From contig NZ_NGUP01000003.1 in assembly GCF_002206625.1 (NCBI RefSeq), positions 826,707 through 890,706 on the forward strand: a stretch of 64,000 nt of DNA, in the 5' to 3' direction. A program made the position numbers and the translations under genes. This document shows, piece by piece, positions 50,593-61,412 of this stretch. Numbering within the stretch: the first letter of the stretch is position 1; each line of letters opens with the position of its first letter. A model generated the notes under the pieces. It had not been told where the DNA came from. It searched no databases and saw only the letters and a list, made by a program, of their open reading frames with translations. This stretch comes from Polynucleobacter campilacus (lineage in GTDB: Bacteria; Pseudomonadota; Gammaproteobacteria; Burkholderiales; Burkholderiaceae).

Positions 50593-50603
<11 letters not shown>
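50439..50603 (+). pseudogene. Truncated orphan addiction-module antitoxin (HI1420-type)
   Basis: A 54-residue frame whose N-terminal sequence KFDVIDYLKTEKDIAGYLSAVLEDRDPALFVAAIGDIARAK closely follows the start of antidote proteins of the HI1419/HI1420 toxin-antitoxin family, normally about 95-100 residues. It stops just after GDIARAK, where the family continues into a helix-turn-helix. No toxin gene fits in the 66 bases after nrdR. The end overlaps the gmd-like gene stop by 11 bases. Likely a relic left by a rearrangement. Confidence 0.75.
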
Positions 50604-52294
<1,691 letters not shown>

Positions 52295-52350
52295 CTAGGA
52301 TTATCCCCGAGAAACCCTCGAAAGATGGAGGTTGAACTTTAGCTGCTTCC

Positions 52351-53109
52351 CTAAGGCTCAAGTAGCCGTCTAACCCGCTCTAGGTCGTCTGGAGTGTCTA
52401 CACCTGCCGGAGGCGCCTCTGTGGCAGTGTGGACCGCAATCTTGTAGCCATTCCAGAGGGCGCGCAGTTGCTCTAAGGCTTCTGCTTGTTCTGGGGGTGC
52501 AGGCTCTAAGCGGGTGTAGGCCTGTAAAAACTCAGCTCGATAGGCATAAATACCCAAATGGCGTAAGTGCACTATTTTCTGAGTACTCTGTGAGTCTCTC
52601 ACAAATGGAATCGGCGCTCTTGAAAAATACAAGGCCTCACCAGCATGATTAAGAACAACCTTGACCACATTGGGATTATTGATTTCAGATGCATCGCTAA
52701 TGGGTACTGCAATAGTCGAGATAGCGCATTGGACATTGTTAGCCAAAGCTTGGGCAACTTGATTAATGAGTTCTGGTGGAATAAGTGGCTCATCACCTTG
52801 TACGTTTACAACCAAGGCATTGGCTGGTAGTTTAAGTAACTGGGCTACCTCAGCTAAGCGATCAGTGCCAGTAGGATGATCAGCACTCGTCAGTAAGCAC
52901 TCAATCCGGTGCTCACGACAGGCTGCCTCAATCTCAGCAGAATCGGTTGCCACTACTACGCTTTGTGCAAGTGATTGCTGGGCGCGCTCTGCCACTCGAA
53001 CCACCATGGGTTTGCCGCCAATATCAGCCAGTGGTTTGCGTGGCAATCTGGTGGAGCCCAGTCTTGCGGGTATGACTACCAAGAATTCTGGAGTTTTATA
53101 GGCGCTCAT
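52351..53109 (-). CDS. kdsB: 3-deoxy-manno-octulosonate cytidylyltransferase
   Basis: Activates Kdo as CMP-Kdo for the LPS inner core. 252 residues with FLVVIPARLGSTRLPRKPL, VVNVQGDEPLIPPELINQVA and HLGIYAYRAEFL. Downstream of lpxK and the Trm112-like gene, the usual betaproteobacterial envelope operon. The gap of about 120 bases to adk contains only a weak hairpin. Confidence 0.97.
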   Translation of the reverse strand: MSAYKTPEFLVVIPARLGSTRLPRKPLADIGGKPMVVRVAERAQQSLAQSVVVATDSAEIEAACREHRIECLLTSADHPTGTDRLAEVAQLLKLPANALVVNVQGDEPLIPPELINQVAQALANNVQCAISTIAVPISDASEINNPNVVKVVLNHAGEALYFSRAPIPFVRDSQSTQKIVHLRHLGIYAYRAEFLQAYTRLEPAPPEQAEALEQLRALWNGYKIAVHTATEAPPAGVDTPDDLERVRRLLEP

Positions 53110-53133
53110 GCAAAAAAAGATTGAATCAATTAT

Positions 53134-53313
53134 TTAGAGAACTTCATCGGCGCTAAGGGCGCGAGCTTCATCTACTAACATGACAGGCACATCATCGCGA
53201 ATAGGGTAAGCCAAGCGGTCAGCTTTACAAATGAGTTCGCTCTTGGCGGCATCGAGATGCAAAGGGCTTTTGCATAGAGGGCAAACCAAAATTTCCAATA
53301 AACGTTTATCCAT
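53134..53313 (-). CDS. Trm112-family (UPF0434/YcaR) small zinc-binding protein
   Basis: 59-residue protein beginning [21 protein letters not shown]. Cys11, Cys14 and Cys29 are visible and the [14 protein letters not shown] segment is the family signature. Members act as small activators or structural partners; the role here is unknown. It sits between lpxK and kdsB, a strongly conserved position. Confidence 0.93.
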   Translation of the reverse strand: MDKRLLEILVCPLCKSPLHLDAAKSELICKADRLAYPIRDDVPVMLVDEARALSADEVL

Positions 53314-53400
53314 GATTTTCTAAAGTATTAAAAGTAAAAGCTTGGTGCAATAGGGTTTGCTCAGTTTAGCGCTTTAATGAATTTAACTTAGAAGAAGGTT

Positions 53401-54483
53401 TTATAAGTTATAGCGATTGGGGTCAGGTCGTTGCAAAATCGATTGCATCCAGTCTACCAAGTTATCTGGCAGATTCAGGTTCATTGGCACTACCCAAATA
53501 CGCTGATCAGTAATAGCGGAGCACTTCACGGCATCTTTTTCGGTAATGAGGATGCATTGACCCTGGATGTCATTAAAAAACTCCGGGGTATAGCTTGCGT
53601 GATCTGGTAATGGGATCCATTTGCCAGCAATACCTTGTTTTTGGAGAGCATTAAAAAAACGTTTTGGGTTCCCAAGTGCAGCTACTGCGCTAATTTGGTT
53701 TGGCAAAAACTGCTCTGCAATTTGTGCAAGCGTTTGAGTATTAGCTAAATTATTGAGTTGATATGGGATCCCCAAAGTGCCTAGCAAAGTAAATGCGCGT
53801 CGACCCACAAAATATTCTTCCAATAAACCACTCTTATTGCTCCCGGCAGACTCGGTAAATAAAGTGGCATCACGTCCACGATCGGCAGATTCACGAAGGG
53901 GGCCGGCTGGTAATAAAAAACCATTGCCTTCACCACGACTATCTCGTACTACCAATTCAATATCGCGGCCACCTTCTCGTGCAGGCCAGCGCGACAGTCC
54001 GCTATGTTGCAAGCCATCGTCGCTAATGATGACGTTGACATCAGGCGAGTGCTTGAGTAGTGCCTTGATACTTTGCCGGCGTTTTGGAAATACCCAAATC
54101 GGAAATTGATCATGAGTACGTTTTGCAATCAGAACGGGCTCATCACCCACTTGCATCGGATCTGAATCGCTACGCACTTGAGTGGGAGATATTTGTCTAG
54201 AACCATAGCCTCTGCTGATAATTCCAGGTCTCCATCCTAGTTGCGCTAGTTGCTGCGCAATTGCAATCACAATAGGCGTCTTACCGGTGCCACCCACCCG
54301 AATATTGCCGACGATGATGATGGGAACTGGCGAAGCTTGATGATTGCCTATGCCTAAGTCGTAAATGAGTTTGCGAATTCGCAAGACCAAACCGTACACC
54401 CAGGATAGTGGCCAGAGCAATAGAGCAGTAGGCCCTCGTCTTTCCCAAAATCGGGGTGCTTTACGAAAAAAAGAAAGTGCCAT
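53401..54483 (-). CDS. lpxK: Tetraacyldisaccharide 4'-kinase
   Basis: Adds the 4'-phosphate of lipid A at the inner membrane. 360 residues; N-terminal amphipathic segment and Walker A GGTGKTP near residues 64-70, and DDGLQHSGL with the catalytic His/Asp region. Follows exbD after 20 bases in the same direction. Confidence 0.97.
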   Translation of the reverse strand: MALSFFRKAPRFWERRGPTALLLWPLSWVYGLVLRIRKLIYDLGIGNHQASPVPIIIVGNIRVGGTGKTPIVIAIAQQLAQLGWRPGIISRGYGSRQISPTQVRSDSDPMQVGDEPVLIAKRTHDQFPIWVFPKRRQSIKALLKHSPDVNVIISDDGLQHSGLSRWPAREGGRDIELVVRDSRGEGNGFLLPAGPLRESADRGRDATLFTESAGSNKSGLLEEYFVGRRAFTLLGTLGIPYQLNNLANTQTLAQIAEQFLPNQISAVAALGNPKRFFNALQKQGIAGKWIPLPDHASYTPEFFNDIQGQCILITEKDAVKCSAITDQRIWVVPMNLNLPDNLVDWMQSILQRPDPNRYNL

Positions 54484-54503
54484 AAAAGTATTGTTCTCGA
54501 GAC

Positions 54504-54971
54504 TTACTTTTTGGTTTGGCTGCTAAAAACAATATTGGATAGATTAGCATCACGCGCCGCTTCAAGAGCACTCATTACGGCTTGATGCGGCGCCTTTGCA
54601 TCCGCATCAATATTGATTTGAATATTGCTGATGCCATCTTTTACAGTAGCGCCTTGATTACTCAGTTGTATTAATGCGTTAGTCAATTGACTACGATCAG
54701 TGACCTTACCATTGATCGCAAAGCGACCGTCACGACTGACTGCAATGTGTACTTGCTTATTATCTGCCGCACTCTCACTTCCGTTAGCAGTAGGCAGGGT
54801 AATGGCCAATTCTTGATAACGGGTAAAGGTGGTGGAGATCATCAAAAAGATCAGCACTACCAATAAAACGTCAATAAAGGGAATGAGATTGATTTCTGGT
54901 TCGGCAGAAGCGGGAGCGGTTCCGAGAGAAAAACTTCTCTTAGATGGTGAGTGCAAACTTAACCAGCTCAT
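54504..54971 (-). CDS. exbD: ExbD/TolR family biopolymer transporter
   Basis: Proton-motive-force subunit that energises outer-membrane processes. 155 residues with EINLIPFIDVLLVVLIFLMISTTF, the conserved Asp-containing helix, followed by a periplasmic domain. Overlaps exbB by four bases. Distinct from tolR 7 kb away, so the genome has at least two such motors. Confidence 0.93.
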   Translation of the reverse strand: MSWLSLHSPSKRSFSLGTAPASAEPEINLIPFIDVLLVVLIFLMISTTFTRYQELAITLPTANGSESAADNKQVHIAVSRDGRFAINGKVTDRSQLTNALIQLSNQGATVKDGISNIQINIDADAKAPHQAVMSALEAARDANLSNIVFSSQTKK

Positions 54972-55600
54972 TGAGGTGAAGCAGGATAGAGTTTTTTAAA
55001 TAGCTGGCGCGTGAATTCTTCGCACTCACGTTGACGCTGGTTCGCAATAGCTTTTAATCCACGCCATGCTGCAAGTGCTGGAATAGCAATGAGCAATCCA
55101 AAGGCAGTGTTGTAGAGCGCAACCGAGATTCCATGAGCCAATTGTTGTGGGCTACCAGCGCCACTGATGGCGCCTTGACTACCAAAGATTTCGATCATGC
55201 CAACGACAGTGCCAAATAAACCCAATAAGGGGGCGATGGTGGCGATCGTTGCCAGAATCCCAAGGTAGCGATCCAATTTGAACCAAGTCATCTGGGCTAC
55301 TGCTTGGAGCTCTTCTAGGGCTGCTTCAGAACTGCTGCCATTGAGCTTCTCTTTTAATACGCAGCTTAATAAGGGACTTGCTGGAGAGAAATTGGCTAGA
55401 TCACTAATCTGCGCATCAGAGGGCTTATTTTCTTTAAGCAATTGATTGCAAAGACTAAAAGCGGTTTCTAGGCAGCCTTTAGGGAAAATATGGATTTGGC
55501 GCAAATACCAGCTACGTTCTAAAACAATAGCTAAGCCAATAATCGAAATAATCAAAAGAGGCCAAATAGGCCAGCCAGCAGATAGTAAGATTGAGTACAT
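54968..55600 (-). CDS. exbB: ExbB/TolQ/MotA family proton channel
   Basis: Membrane partner of ExbD. 210 residues; WPLLIISIIGLAIVLERSW is the first helix and ATIATIAPLLGLFGTVVGMIEIF and LAHGISVALYNTAFGLLIAIPALAAW are the TolQ-like helices. Head of the lpxK-kdsB-adk operon. No tonB is adjacent, so its outer-membrane client is unknown. Confidence 0.93.
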   Translation of the reverse strand: MYSILLSAGWPIWPLLIISIIGLAIVLERSWYLRQIHIFPKGCLETAFSLCNQLLKENKPSDAQISDLANFSPASPLLSCVLKEKLNGSSSEAALEELQAVAQMTWFKLDRYLGILATIATIAPLLGLFGTVVGMIEIFGSQGAISGAGSPQQLAHGISVALYNTAFGLLIAIPALAAWRGLKAIANQRQRECEEFTRQLFKKLYPASPQ

Positions 55601-55914
55601 AAGCTCAATACTTTAGCTGAATTAAGAAGCCTGTTTCAGAAAGCTAGCCTGTGGATAACTCTGTGCAAAACTTTTTAGAGATGGCGCTCTAAGTCCTTGA
55701 TTGATGGTGCAACGGGTAGGAATTGGCCTAAAAGCATCGGGTTGAAGCCAAAAAATTAGCTATATAAATCAATGACTTATTTTTTAGCTGTTGGATTAAT
55801 GAGACGTTTTGGGTCAGTAATTGCTTACTTTTAACTACTAGACCTAGGGTGTATATGCTTCTGTGGATATTTATTGCCGTCTAGACCAAGCGGCGCTGTG
55901 AATAAAGAGAAAAA
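55601..55914. other. Divergent intergenic region between exbB and xseA
   Basis: 314 bases without a gene. It holds a perfect DnaA-box-like 9-mer, TGTGGATAA at 55650, and a near match TGTGGATAT at 55862. Promoters for both flanking genes should lie here, but no clean -35/-10 pair was identified. Confidence 0.5.
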
Positions 55915-57129
55915 ATGCCTGAAATATCAAGGGAAATTCTGAGTGTTGGCGATCTAAACCGCGCCATTGCTGCTTCTTTAGAGGATCGATTCGATACCGT
56001 TTGGGTTGGCGGGGAGATTTCCAACTTCAAGGCTTATGACAGCGGGCACTGGTATTTCTCACTTAAGGATGAGGAAGGGCAGATTCGCTGCGTCATGTTC
56101 CGCGGTCGCAATGGTCAAGTTGGCTTTATGCCGCAGTCAGGCGATTTAGTGGAAGTGAGCGCCAGTTTGGGTTTGTATGTGCCTAGAGGCGACATACAGC
56201 TGACTATTCAAACGCTGCGTCGTGCTGGTATGGGCGGCCTGTATGAAGCCTTTTTAAAACTCAAAGCCAAATTAGCCAAAGAAGGTTTATTTGATGAAGA
56301 CCGTAAACGGGATATTCCAACACATCCCAGATCGATTGGCATCATCACTTCACCGCAAGCTGCAGCATTAAAAGATGTTCTTTCAACTTTAGCAAGACGC
56401 GCACCACATATTCCGATTGTGATTTATCCAACACTAGTGCAAGGACCTGATGCACCTGGCGGAATGATTGCAGCACTGAAGGCTGCAGAAAAAGAAAATG
56501 CCGTTGATGTCATTTTGTTGGTGCGCGGTGGAGGCAGCATTGAAGACCTATGGGCCTTTAACGATGAGCAACTTGCTTATGCCATTGCCAGCTCAAAGAT
56601 TCCGGTAGTGAGCGGCGTTGGGCATGAGACTGATTTCACAATTGCAGATTTTGTAGCGGATCTGCGGGCGCCAACCCCAACCGGCGCGGCAGAGTTAGCA
56701 GCCCCACGTAAAGATCAGCTATTGCAAGAGTTAGATGCAATTAAGCAAGCGTTACTCCAGCGCGTGAATCAACGGGTAGAGCGTGAAGCACAAACACTAG
56801 ATCAGTTGGCGCTAAGACTAGGTCATGCATTGCCTAACCCCGATCGCATGCGTGAACAAATCACCAATTGGCAACTGCGCTTAAATCAAGCGTGGTCAGT
56901 ACGCATGGAAAACTGGAAACGCAATCAATCTCATTACCAATCGCAATTGGAGATGCTCAATCCCCAAAGAACACTCGAGCGAGGTTATGCAGTAATCCTG
57001 AGTAAAGATAAGGAGAAATTGCAGGCAGTACGCAAGCCCAGTGAGCTTAATACCGAGCAGGGCTATCAGGTGCAATTAGCAGAAGGCCGGGCAGAGGTGA
57101 CGTTTTCAGAAGTCTTACGTGAGCCGTAA
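55915..57129 (+). CDS. xseA: Exodeoxyribonuclease VII large subunit
   Basis: Large subunit of the bidirectional single-strand exonuclease. 404 residues: OB-fold with VWVGGEISNFKAYDSGHWYFSLKDE, then the catalytic region with IGIITSPQAAALKDVLSTLARRAP, RGGGSIEDLWAFNDEQLA and GVGHETDFTIADFVADLRAPTPTGAAELAAP. C-terminal coiled-coil and tail present. Its last codons form the first arm of the Fic operator repeats. Confidence 0.97.
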   Translation: MPEISREILSVGDLNRAIAASLEDRFDTVWVGGEISNFKAYDSGHWYFSLKDEEGQIRCVMFRGRNGQVGFMPQSGDLVEVSASLGLYVPRGDIQLTIQTLRRAGMGGLYEAFLKLKAKLAKEGLFDEDRKRDIPTHPRSIGIITSPQAAALKDVLSTLARRAPHIPIVIYPTLVQGPDAPGGMIAALKAAEKENAVDVILLVRGGGSIEDLWAFNDEQLAYAIASSKIPVVSGVGHETDFTIADFVADLRAPTPTGAAELAAPRKDQLLQELDAIKQALLQRVNQRVEREAQTLDQLALRLGHALPNPDRMREQITNWQLRLNQAWSVRMENWKRNQSHYQSQLEMLNPQRTLERGYAVILSKDKEKLQAVRKPSELNTEQGYQVQLAEGRAEVTFSEVLREP

Positions 57130-57179
57130 TTTTTAAAATACGGCTCAGTATTTGAGCCGTATATGCTAAAATACGGCTC
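57121..57179. promoter_or_regulatory. Tandem inverted repeats, probable fic operator
   Basis: Two inverted repeats, each GAGCCGTA facing TACGGCTC, begin at 57121 and 57154. The 33-base period equals about three helical turns, placing both on one face of the DNA. The second reaches to the base before the fic ATG, and a TAAAAT hexamer at 57167-57172 ends seven bases before it. The first repeat includes the xseA stop codon and could also act as a weak terminator. Confidence 0.7.
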
Positions 57180-58385
57180 ATGAGTACCCCACTTACCCCA
57201 AAATCGAGCTTAAAAGCCATTTGGCAGCATCCTGATTGGCCCAATTTGAAGATACAAGGTCTTGGGGTGCAGGGCGCCCTATTGCGTGCTCGCAAAAAAC
57301 AGGGGGAGGTGATTGGCCAGGCAAATGCCATTGGATTGCAAGGCGCACAAGATCTGATTCAAAGTAGGTACATTCAAGAAATTATTGCGACTTCAGCAAT
57401 TGAAGGGGAGAAGTTAAATCTCGATTCTGTGAGGTCTTCCGTATTTCGTAAGCTGGGGGTTGCGTTGGCGAACGATCTTGCGCCCTTGGATAAAAAAGTA
57501 GATGGTCTGGTGGATATATTGCAAGATGCATTAGAGAGTCGTGGGCACGACTTAAGTGTGGAAAAACTTTTTCAATGGCATCAAGCACTGTTCCCCGGAA
57601 AAATAAATGCTAGATCACGTATTAAGGTCGGCAACTTCCGGGATCATGAAGACCCGATGCAAATTATTAGTGGCAGACAAGGCAAAGAGGTTGTCCATTT
57701 TACTGCCCCACCATCATCAAGCGTTGCAGGTGAGATTGCGGTATTTTTAGATTGGTTTAATCAAACTCGCCCTAATCGCCTTGCAGATGCACCCTCAAAA
57801 AAACTGGGCACTCAGATAGATGGTCTTGCGCGTGCAGCTATTGCACATTTATGGTTTGAAACAATTCATCCGTTTGAGGATGGGAATGGAAGGTTAGGTA
57901 GGGCAATCGTAGAGATGGCTATGGCTCAAGATGCGCAGTCTGGAGAAAAGCTATATAGCCTTTCTGAGCAGATGATGGCTAATCGCTCAAGTTATTACGA
58001 TGCCTTAAATGCTGCACAGCATGGAAATCTAGATATCTCCGAATGGGTGATTTGGTTTGCGCATACTTGTGAGCTTGCTTGTGAGGTCTCGTGCGAGGTG
58101 ATGAAAAAAGCCATTGATAGATCGCATTATTGGGCTCAGTATTCTCACGTACGGCTAAATGATAGGCAAAAGAAAGTCATCCACAGATTGCTAGATGAGG
58201 GTGATGGCGGTTTCTTGGGCGGATTAAATGCAGAAAAGTATATGAAGATCACTGCAAGCTCAAAGGCTACTGCTACAAGAGACTTATCTGATTTACTTGA
58301 AAGCAAGATGTTGTTTTCAGTGGGCCAAGGTAAGGCTTTGCGCTATTACATCCATGTTGCCAGTTGGACTCATGGTCTTGAGTGA
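57180..58385 (+). CDS. Fic family protein with DUF4172 N-terminal domain
   Basis: Predicted AMP-transferase. 401 residues: an N-terminal DUF4172-type region (IWQHPDWPNLKIQGLGVQGALLRA), a putative inhibitory helix motif TSAIEG at residues 71-76 matching (S/T)xxxE(G/N), the catalytic HPFEDGNGRLGR at about residues 230-241, and a C-terminal segment (RQKKVIHRLLDEGDGGF...ITASSKATATRDLSDLLESKML) that looks like a winged helix-turn-helix. No ribosome site. The HTH and the repeats before the gene suggest autorepression. Targets are unknown. Confidence 0.92.
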   Translation: MSTPLTPKSSLKAIWQHPDWPNLKIQGLGVQGALLRARKKQGEVIGQANAIGLQGAQDLIQSRYIQEIIATSAIEGEKLNLDSVRSSVFRKLGVALANDLAPLDKKVDGLVDILQDALESRGHDLSVEKLFQWHQALFPGKINARSRIKVGNFRDHEDPMQIISGRQGKEVVHFTAPPSSSVAGEIAVFLDWFNQTRPNRLADAPSKKLGTQIDGLARAAIAHLWFETIHPFEDGNGRLGRAIVEMAMAQDAQSGEKLYSLSEQMMANRSSYYDALNAAQHGNLDISEWVIWFAHTCELACEVSCEVMKKAIDRSHYWAQYSHVRLNDRQKKVIHRLLDEGDGGFLGGLNAEKYMKITASSKATATRDLSDLLESKMLFSVGQGKALRYYIHVASWTHGLE

Positions 58386-58420
58386 GCAATAGCAATTTTT
58401 CTCCACTGCTCAAGTGTTGA

Positions 58421-59458
58421 TTAGAAAATATTGGGCTCAATCTCTAAGCTCACACCAAACTCTTTGCGCACTTTGTCTTGAATACATTTAGCAAGACCTA
58501 AGATATCTTGCGCAGTGCCATTGCCATGGTTTACTAAAACAAGTGCTTGGTTTTCATAGACTCCAACATTACCCATGCGCTGACCTTTAAAGCCGCATTG
58601 GTCAATCAGCCAGCCAGCAGCGAGCTTACGTTTACCAGGGACATCCGGATAAGACACTAAGGCTGCATATTTTTTTAGGAGCGTTTCATATTGCTCATTG
58701 GGAATAACGGGGTTGTGAAAGAAACTACCGGCATTACCAATCACCTTAGGGTCAGGTAATTTATGAGTACGTATTTTGCATACCGCTAGAAAGATATCTT
58801 CCGCGCTTGGATTGCTATTGCCTTCAAACTGTTTTGCTAAATCTGCGTAATGAATCTTCGCTCGCCAGGACTTAGGTATTTTAAAGACGACCTTTGTCAC
58901 GATAAAGCGTTGGGGATGTTGTTTGAAGTAGCTATCGCGATAGGAAAATTGGCATGCATCTTTACTCAGAGTGACAAAGGCTTGCTTTTCTATATCAAAC
59001 GCTTCAATGTGATCAATGTAGTCAGCAAGCTCAACACCATATGCTCCGATATTCTGAATCGGCGCAGCGCCAACTGTCCCTGGAATGAGAGCTAGATTTT
59101 CTAGGCCAGGTAAATTATTTTCTAAAGTCCAAGCAACAAACTCATGCCAGTTCACTCCGCCACCCACTGCAATCACAGTGGCATTTTGGTCAGAAGCAAT
59201 AATTTCTTGACCGGTGATATTCATTAGCAATGTGGCGCCAGGTAAAACTTTGGGCAAAATCACATTGCTACCACCCCCTAATACTCGCCATGGCAGATTT
59301 TGTTCATTAATTTGCTTCATTACCATCGCAATTTGCTCTGGGGCGGTAACTTCAAAAGCGATATCGGCTACAGCATCTAGACCAAAGGTATTGCGGCCCT
59401 TCAGACCCAAATTGGGCAGCGATTTTGCTGGTGCGGGCACATTTGGGGCGGAGTTCAT
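58421..59458 (-). CDS. murB: UDP-N-acetylenolpyruvoylglucosamine reductase
   Basis: FAD-dependent reductase forming UDP-MurNAc for peptidoglycan. 345 residues with RVLGGGSNVILP and ENLALIPGTVGAAPIQNIGAYGVEL, and YRDSYFK. Normal length, E. coli-like type I. A TAAGAT hexamer lies six bases before the ATG with no Shine-Dalgarno site. Confidence 0.97.
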   Translation of the reverse strand: MNSAPNVPAPAKSLPNLGLKGRNTFGLDAVADIAFEVTAPEQIAMVMKQINEQNLPWRVLGGGSNVILPKVLPGATLLMNITGQEIIASDQNATVIAVGGGVNWHEFVAWTLENNLPGLENLALIPGTVGAAPIQNIGAYGVELADYIDHIEAFDIEKQAFVTLSKDACQFSYRDSYFKQHPQRFIVTKVVFKIPKSWRAKIHYADLAKQFEGNSNPSAEDIFLAVCKIRTHKLPDPKVIGNAGSFFHNPVIPNEQYETLLKKYAALVSYPDVPGKRKLAAGWLIDQCGFKGQRMGNVGVYENQALVLVNHGNGTAQDILGLAKCIQDKVRKEFGVSLEIEPNIF

Positions 59459-59555
59459 GCCACAATCTTATTCGAATGTCTGGCAAATCCGCAGATAATT
59501 GCCAAATTAGTAATGAAATTACCCATAGCTCATCGAAATAGAGAAGGAGTTAGAA

Positions 59556-60041
59556 ATGCCCTCATTTGACGTAGTTTGCGAACCCGATATGGTGGAGCTT
59601 AAAAATGCCATCGAGCAGGCCAATAAAGAAATCAGCAATCGTTTTGACTTTAAGGGCTCTGATAGCCGTGTAGAGCAAAAAGATGAAACCTTGATTTTGT
59701 TTGGCGACGATGACTTTAAATTAGGCCAAGTACGGGATGTACTTTTTGGCAAGATGGCCAAGCGTAATGTGGATGTGCGCTATCTCAAAGATGACAAAAA
59801 AGAGACTATCGGCAGTGATAAGCGCAAGCAAACCATGAAGATTCAAAAGGGCATTACACAAGAGCTCGCCAAAAAAGTAGTGCGCATCATTAAAGACAGC
59901 AAGGTCAAAGTACAAGCTAGCATTCAAGGTGATGCCGTGCGTGTTACTGGTGGCAAGCGCGACGATTTACAAGAAACCATGGCTTTGCTGAAAAAAGAAG
60001 TAACAGAAGCGCCATTGGGCTTTAATAATTTCCGCGACTAA
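59556..60041 (+). CDS. yajQ: YajQ family nucleotide/cyclic-di-GMP binding protein
   Basis: UPF0234/DUF520 protein; the Xanthomonas homologue binds cyclic di-GMP and acts in regulation, but the role varies. 161 residues beginning [22 protein letters not shown], with the family's [20 protein letters not shown] and the terminal [11 protein letters not shown]. An AAGGAG ribosome site precedes it. Divergent from murB. Confidence 0.97.
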   Translation: MPSFDVVCEPDMVELKNAIEQANKEISNRFDFKGSDSRVEQKDETLILFGDDDFKLGQVRDVLFGKMAKRNVDVRYLKDDKKETIGSDKRKQTMKIQKGITQELAKKVVRIIKDSKVKVQASIQGDAVRVTGGKRDDLQETMALLKKEVTEAPLGFNNFRD

Positions 60042-60058
60042 GAAGCGGCTTAGGCGCC

Positions 60059-60241
60059 ATGAAAATACTTAAACCCATTCCTATATTTCAATCAGAGCTT
60101 GATGAGAGAAGGTTTTGGGAAATCAATGATGCTCCTGATGATGGTCCGCTGACAGCAAAACAAGTCTTGGCCTTACGTAATGATGTAGCCAAGCGCTTAC
60201 CAAAAGGCAAACTGCTGGTACGAGACGTATTATTTACATGA
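60059..60241 (+). CDS. Small protein with CopG-antitoxin-like start
   Basis: 60 residues; the first 20 (KPIPIFQSELDERRFWEIND) resemble the N-terminus of CopG/BrnA-type antitoxins (KPIPxFxSExEExxFWExxD). The remainder does not show the ribbon-helix-helix I would expect, so it may be a shortened or diverged copy. It starts 17 bases after yajQ and overlaps the next small frame by four bases (ATGA). No toxin is adjacent. Confidence 0.5.
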   Translation: MKILKPIPIFQSELDERRFWEINDAPDDGPLTAKQVLALRNDVAKRLPKGKLLVRDVLFT

Positions 60242-60360
60242 GTCAGCCTCGGATACTGCCCGCCAGCAGCCCGCATGGCAATACGCCCAAGCTAGGCACT
60301 TTGCATGCAACGATTCTTCGCGCTGTTGAAGCGGCTTATCGTGCAGCATTAAGCCGATAG
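60238..60360 (+). CDS. Hypothetical 40-residue protein overlapping the previous frame
   Basis: ATG overlapping the preceding stop by four bases, ending TAG. The peptide has an N-terminal Pro/Ser stretch (QPRILPASSPHGNTPKLG) and an alpha-helical C-terminus (ILRAVEAAYRAALSR). The coupling geometry is the main argument for it being real. No family is recognised. Confidence 0.35.
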   Translation: MSQPRILPASSPHGNTPKLGTLHATILRAVEAAYRAALSR

Positions 60361-60434
60361 AGTAACGAAGCTAGATGATCTGGAGATATCCAAATCAACA
60401 ATAATTTACGGATACCTATTAAATCTAAAGATTT

Positions 60435-61358
60435 ATGACAAACAATGTACCGCTAATCTCTGTGATCAGCCAAGAAGCGATCGAACGCTTTTGTGATGCT
60501 TGCTGGCTAGAGGATGGGCTGGCACAAAACAGTCTGGCCGCATACCGCAGAGACCTGTTGCTGCTAGCGCAGTGGCTCTACAAAAATCATTCTTCTGATC
60601 TATATGCGGTGACAGAAAAAGATCTCACAGCATACATCGCGCATCGCCGTGCTGATAAAGCCACTACTGCTAATCGACGCTTAACTGTGTTCAAGCGTTT
60701 TTATCGCCATGCTCTGCGCATTAATTTAGTGAAGAGTGATCCGTGTATTGGACTACGCGCCGCTAAGCAAGCACTGCGCTTTCCGAAAACTTTAAGTGAA
60801 GATCAGGTGACTGCATTACTCAATGCTCCCGATATTGAGGCGCCCTTAGGATTGCGCGATCGCACGATGTTAGAACTCATGTACGCCAGTGGTTTGCGCG
60901 TCTCCGAAATCGTTTCCCTGAAAACCGTAGCACTCGGCTTAAATGAAGGCGTTGTGAGGGTGGTAAACGGTAAGGGTGGCAAAGAGCGTCTTGTTCCCTT
61001 TGGCGGTGAAGCGGGACAGTGGTTACGACGCTATCTGGCAGAAGCGAGAACGCCCTTACTAGAAGGAAAAACGTCTGATGCGGTTTTTGTAGGGCGCCAC
61101 ACTGGTACAGGATTAACTAGACAGGCTTTTTGGGCTTTGATTAAGCGCTATGCAATCCTTGCCGATATCCCGGTAGCTCTATCGCCTCACACCCTAAGAC
61201 ATGCATTTGCTACCCATTTACTCAATCATGGGGCCGATTTAAGGGTAGTGCAGCTCCTTTTGGGACATACTGACATCTCTACCACTCAGATCTATACCCA
61301 CTTGGCTAGAGAGCGCCTTAAATCGATTCACCAGCAGCACCATCCCCGTGGCTCATGA
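60435..61358 (+). CDS. xerD: Tyrosine recombinase XerD
   Basis: Resolves chromosome dimers at dif with XerC. 307 residues: SAM-like N-terminal domain (RRDLLLLAQWL) and catalytic domain with the Arg in ASGLRVSE near residue 155, and HTLRHAFATHLLNHGADLRVVQLLLGHTDISTTQIYTH with His, Arg, His and the Tyr nucleophile. All five catalytic positions are visible, so this is a housekeeping Xer rather than an integron or phage integrase. Confidence 0.95.
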   Translation: MTNNVPLISVISQEAIERFCDACWLEDGLAQNSLAAYRRDLLLLAQWLYKNHSSDLYAVTEKDLTAYIAHRRADKATTANRRLTVFKRFYRHALRINLVKSDPCIGLRAAKQALRFPKTLSEDQVTALLNAPDIEAPLGLRDRTMLELMYASGLRVSEIVSLKTVALGLNEGVVRVVNGKGGKERLVPFGGEAGQWLRRYLAEARTPLLEGKTSDAVFVGRHTGTGLTRQAFWALIKRYAILADIPVALSPHTLRHAFATHLLNHGADLRVVQLLLGHTDISTTQIYTHLARERLKSIHQQHHPRGS

Positions 61359-61412
61359 GTGCAGATTCAAGCTGGCACTCAGTGATTGACGATAAGTGAT
61401 TAAGATAGCGAT

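Noticed and set aside
55601..55914. Replication origin
   Set aside because: Only two DnaA-like boxes, no AT-rich unwinding repeats and no dnaA/dnaN nearby.
60435..61358. Mobile-element integrase
   Set aside because: Length and motifs match housekeeping XerD; no attachment repeats, cargo or tRNA target are next to it.
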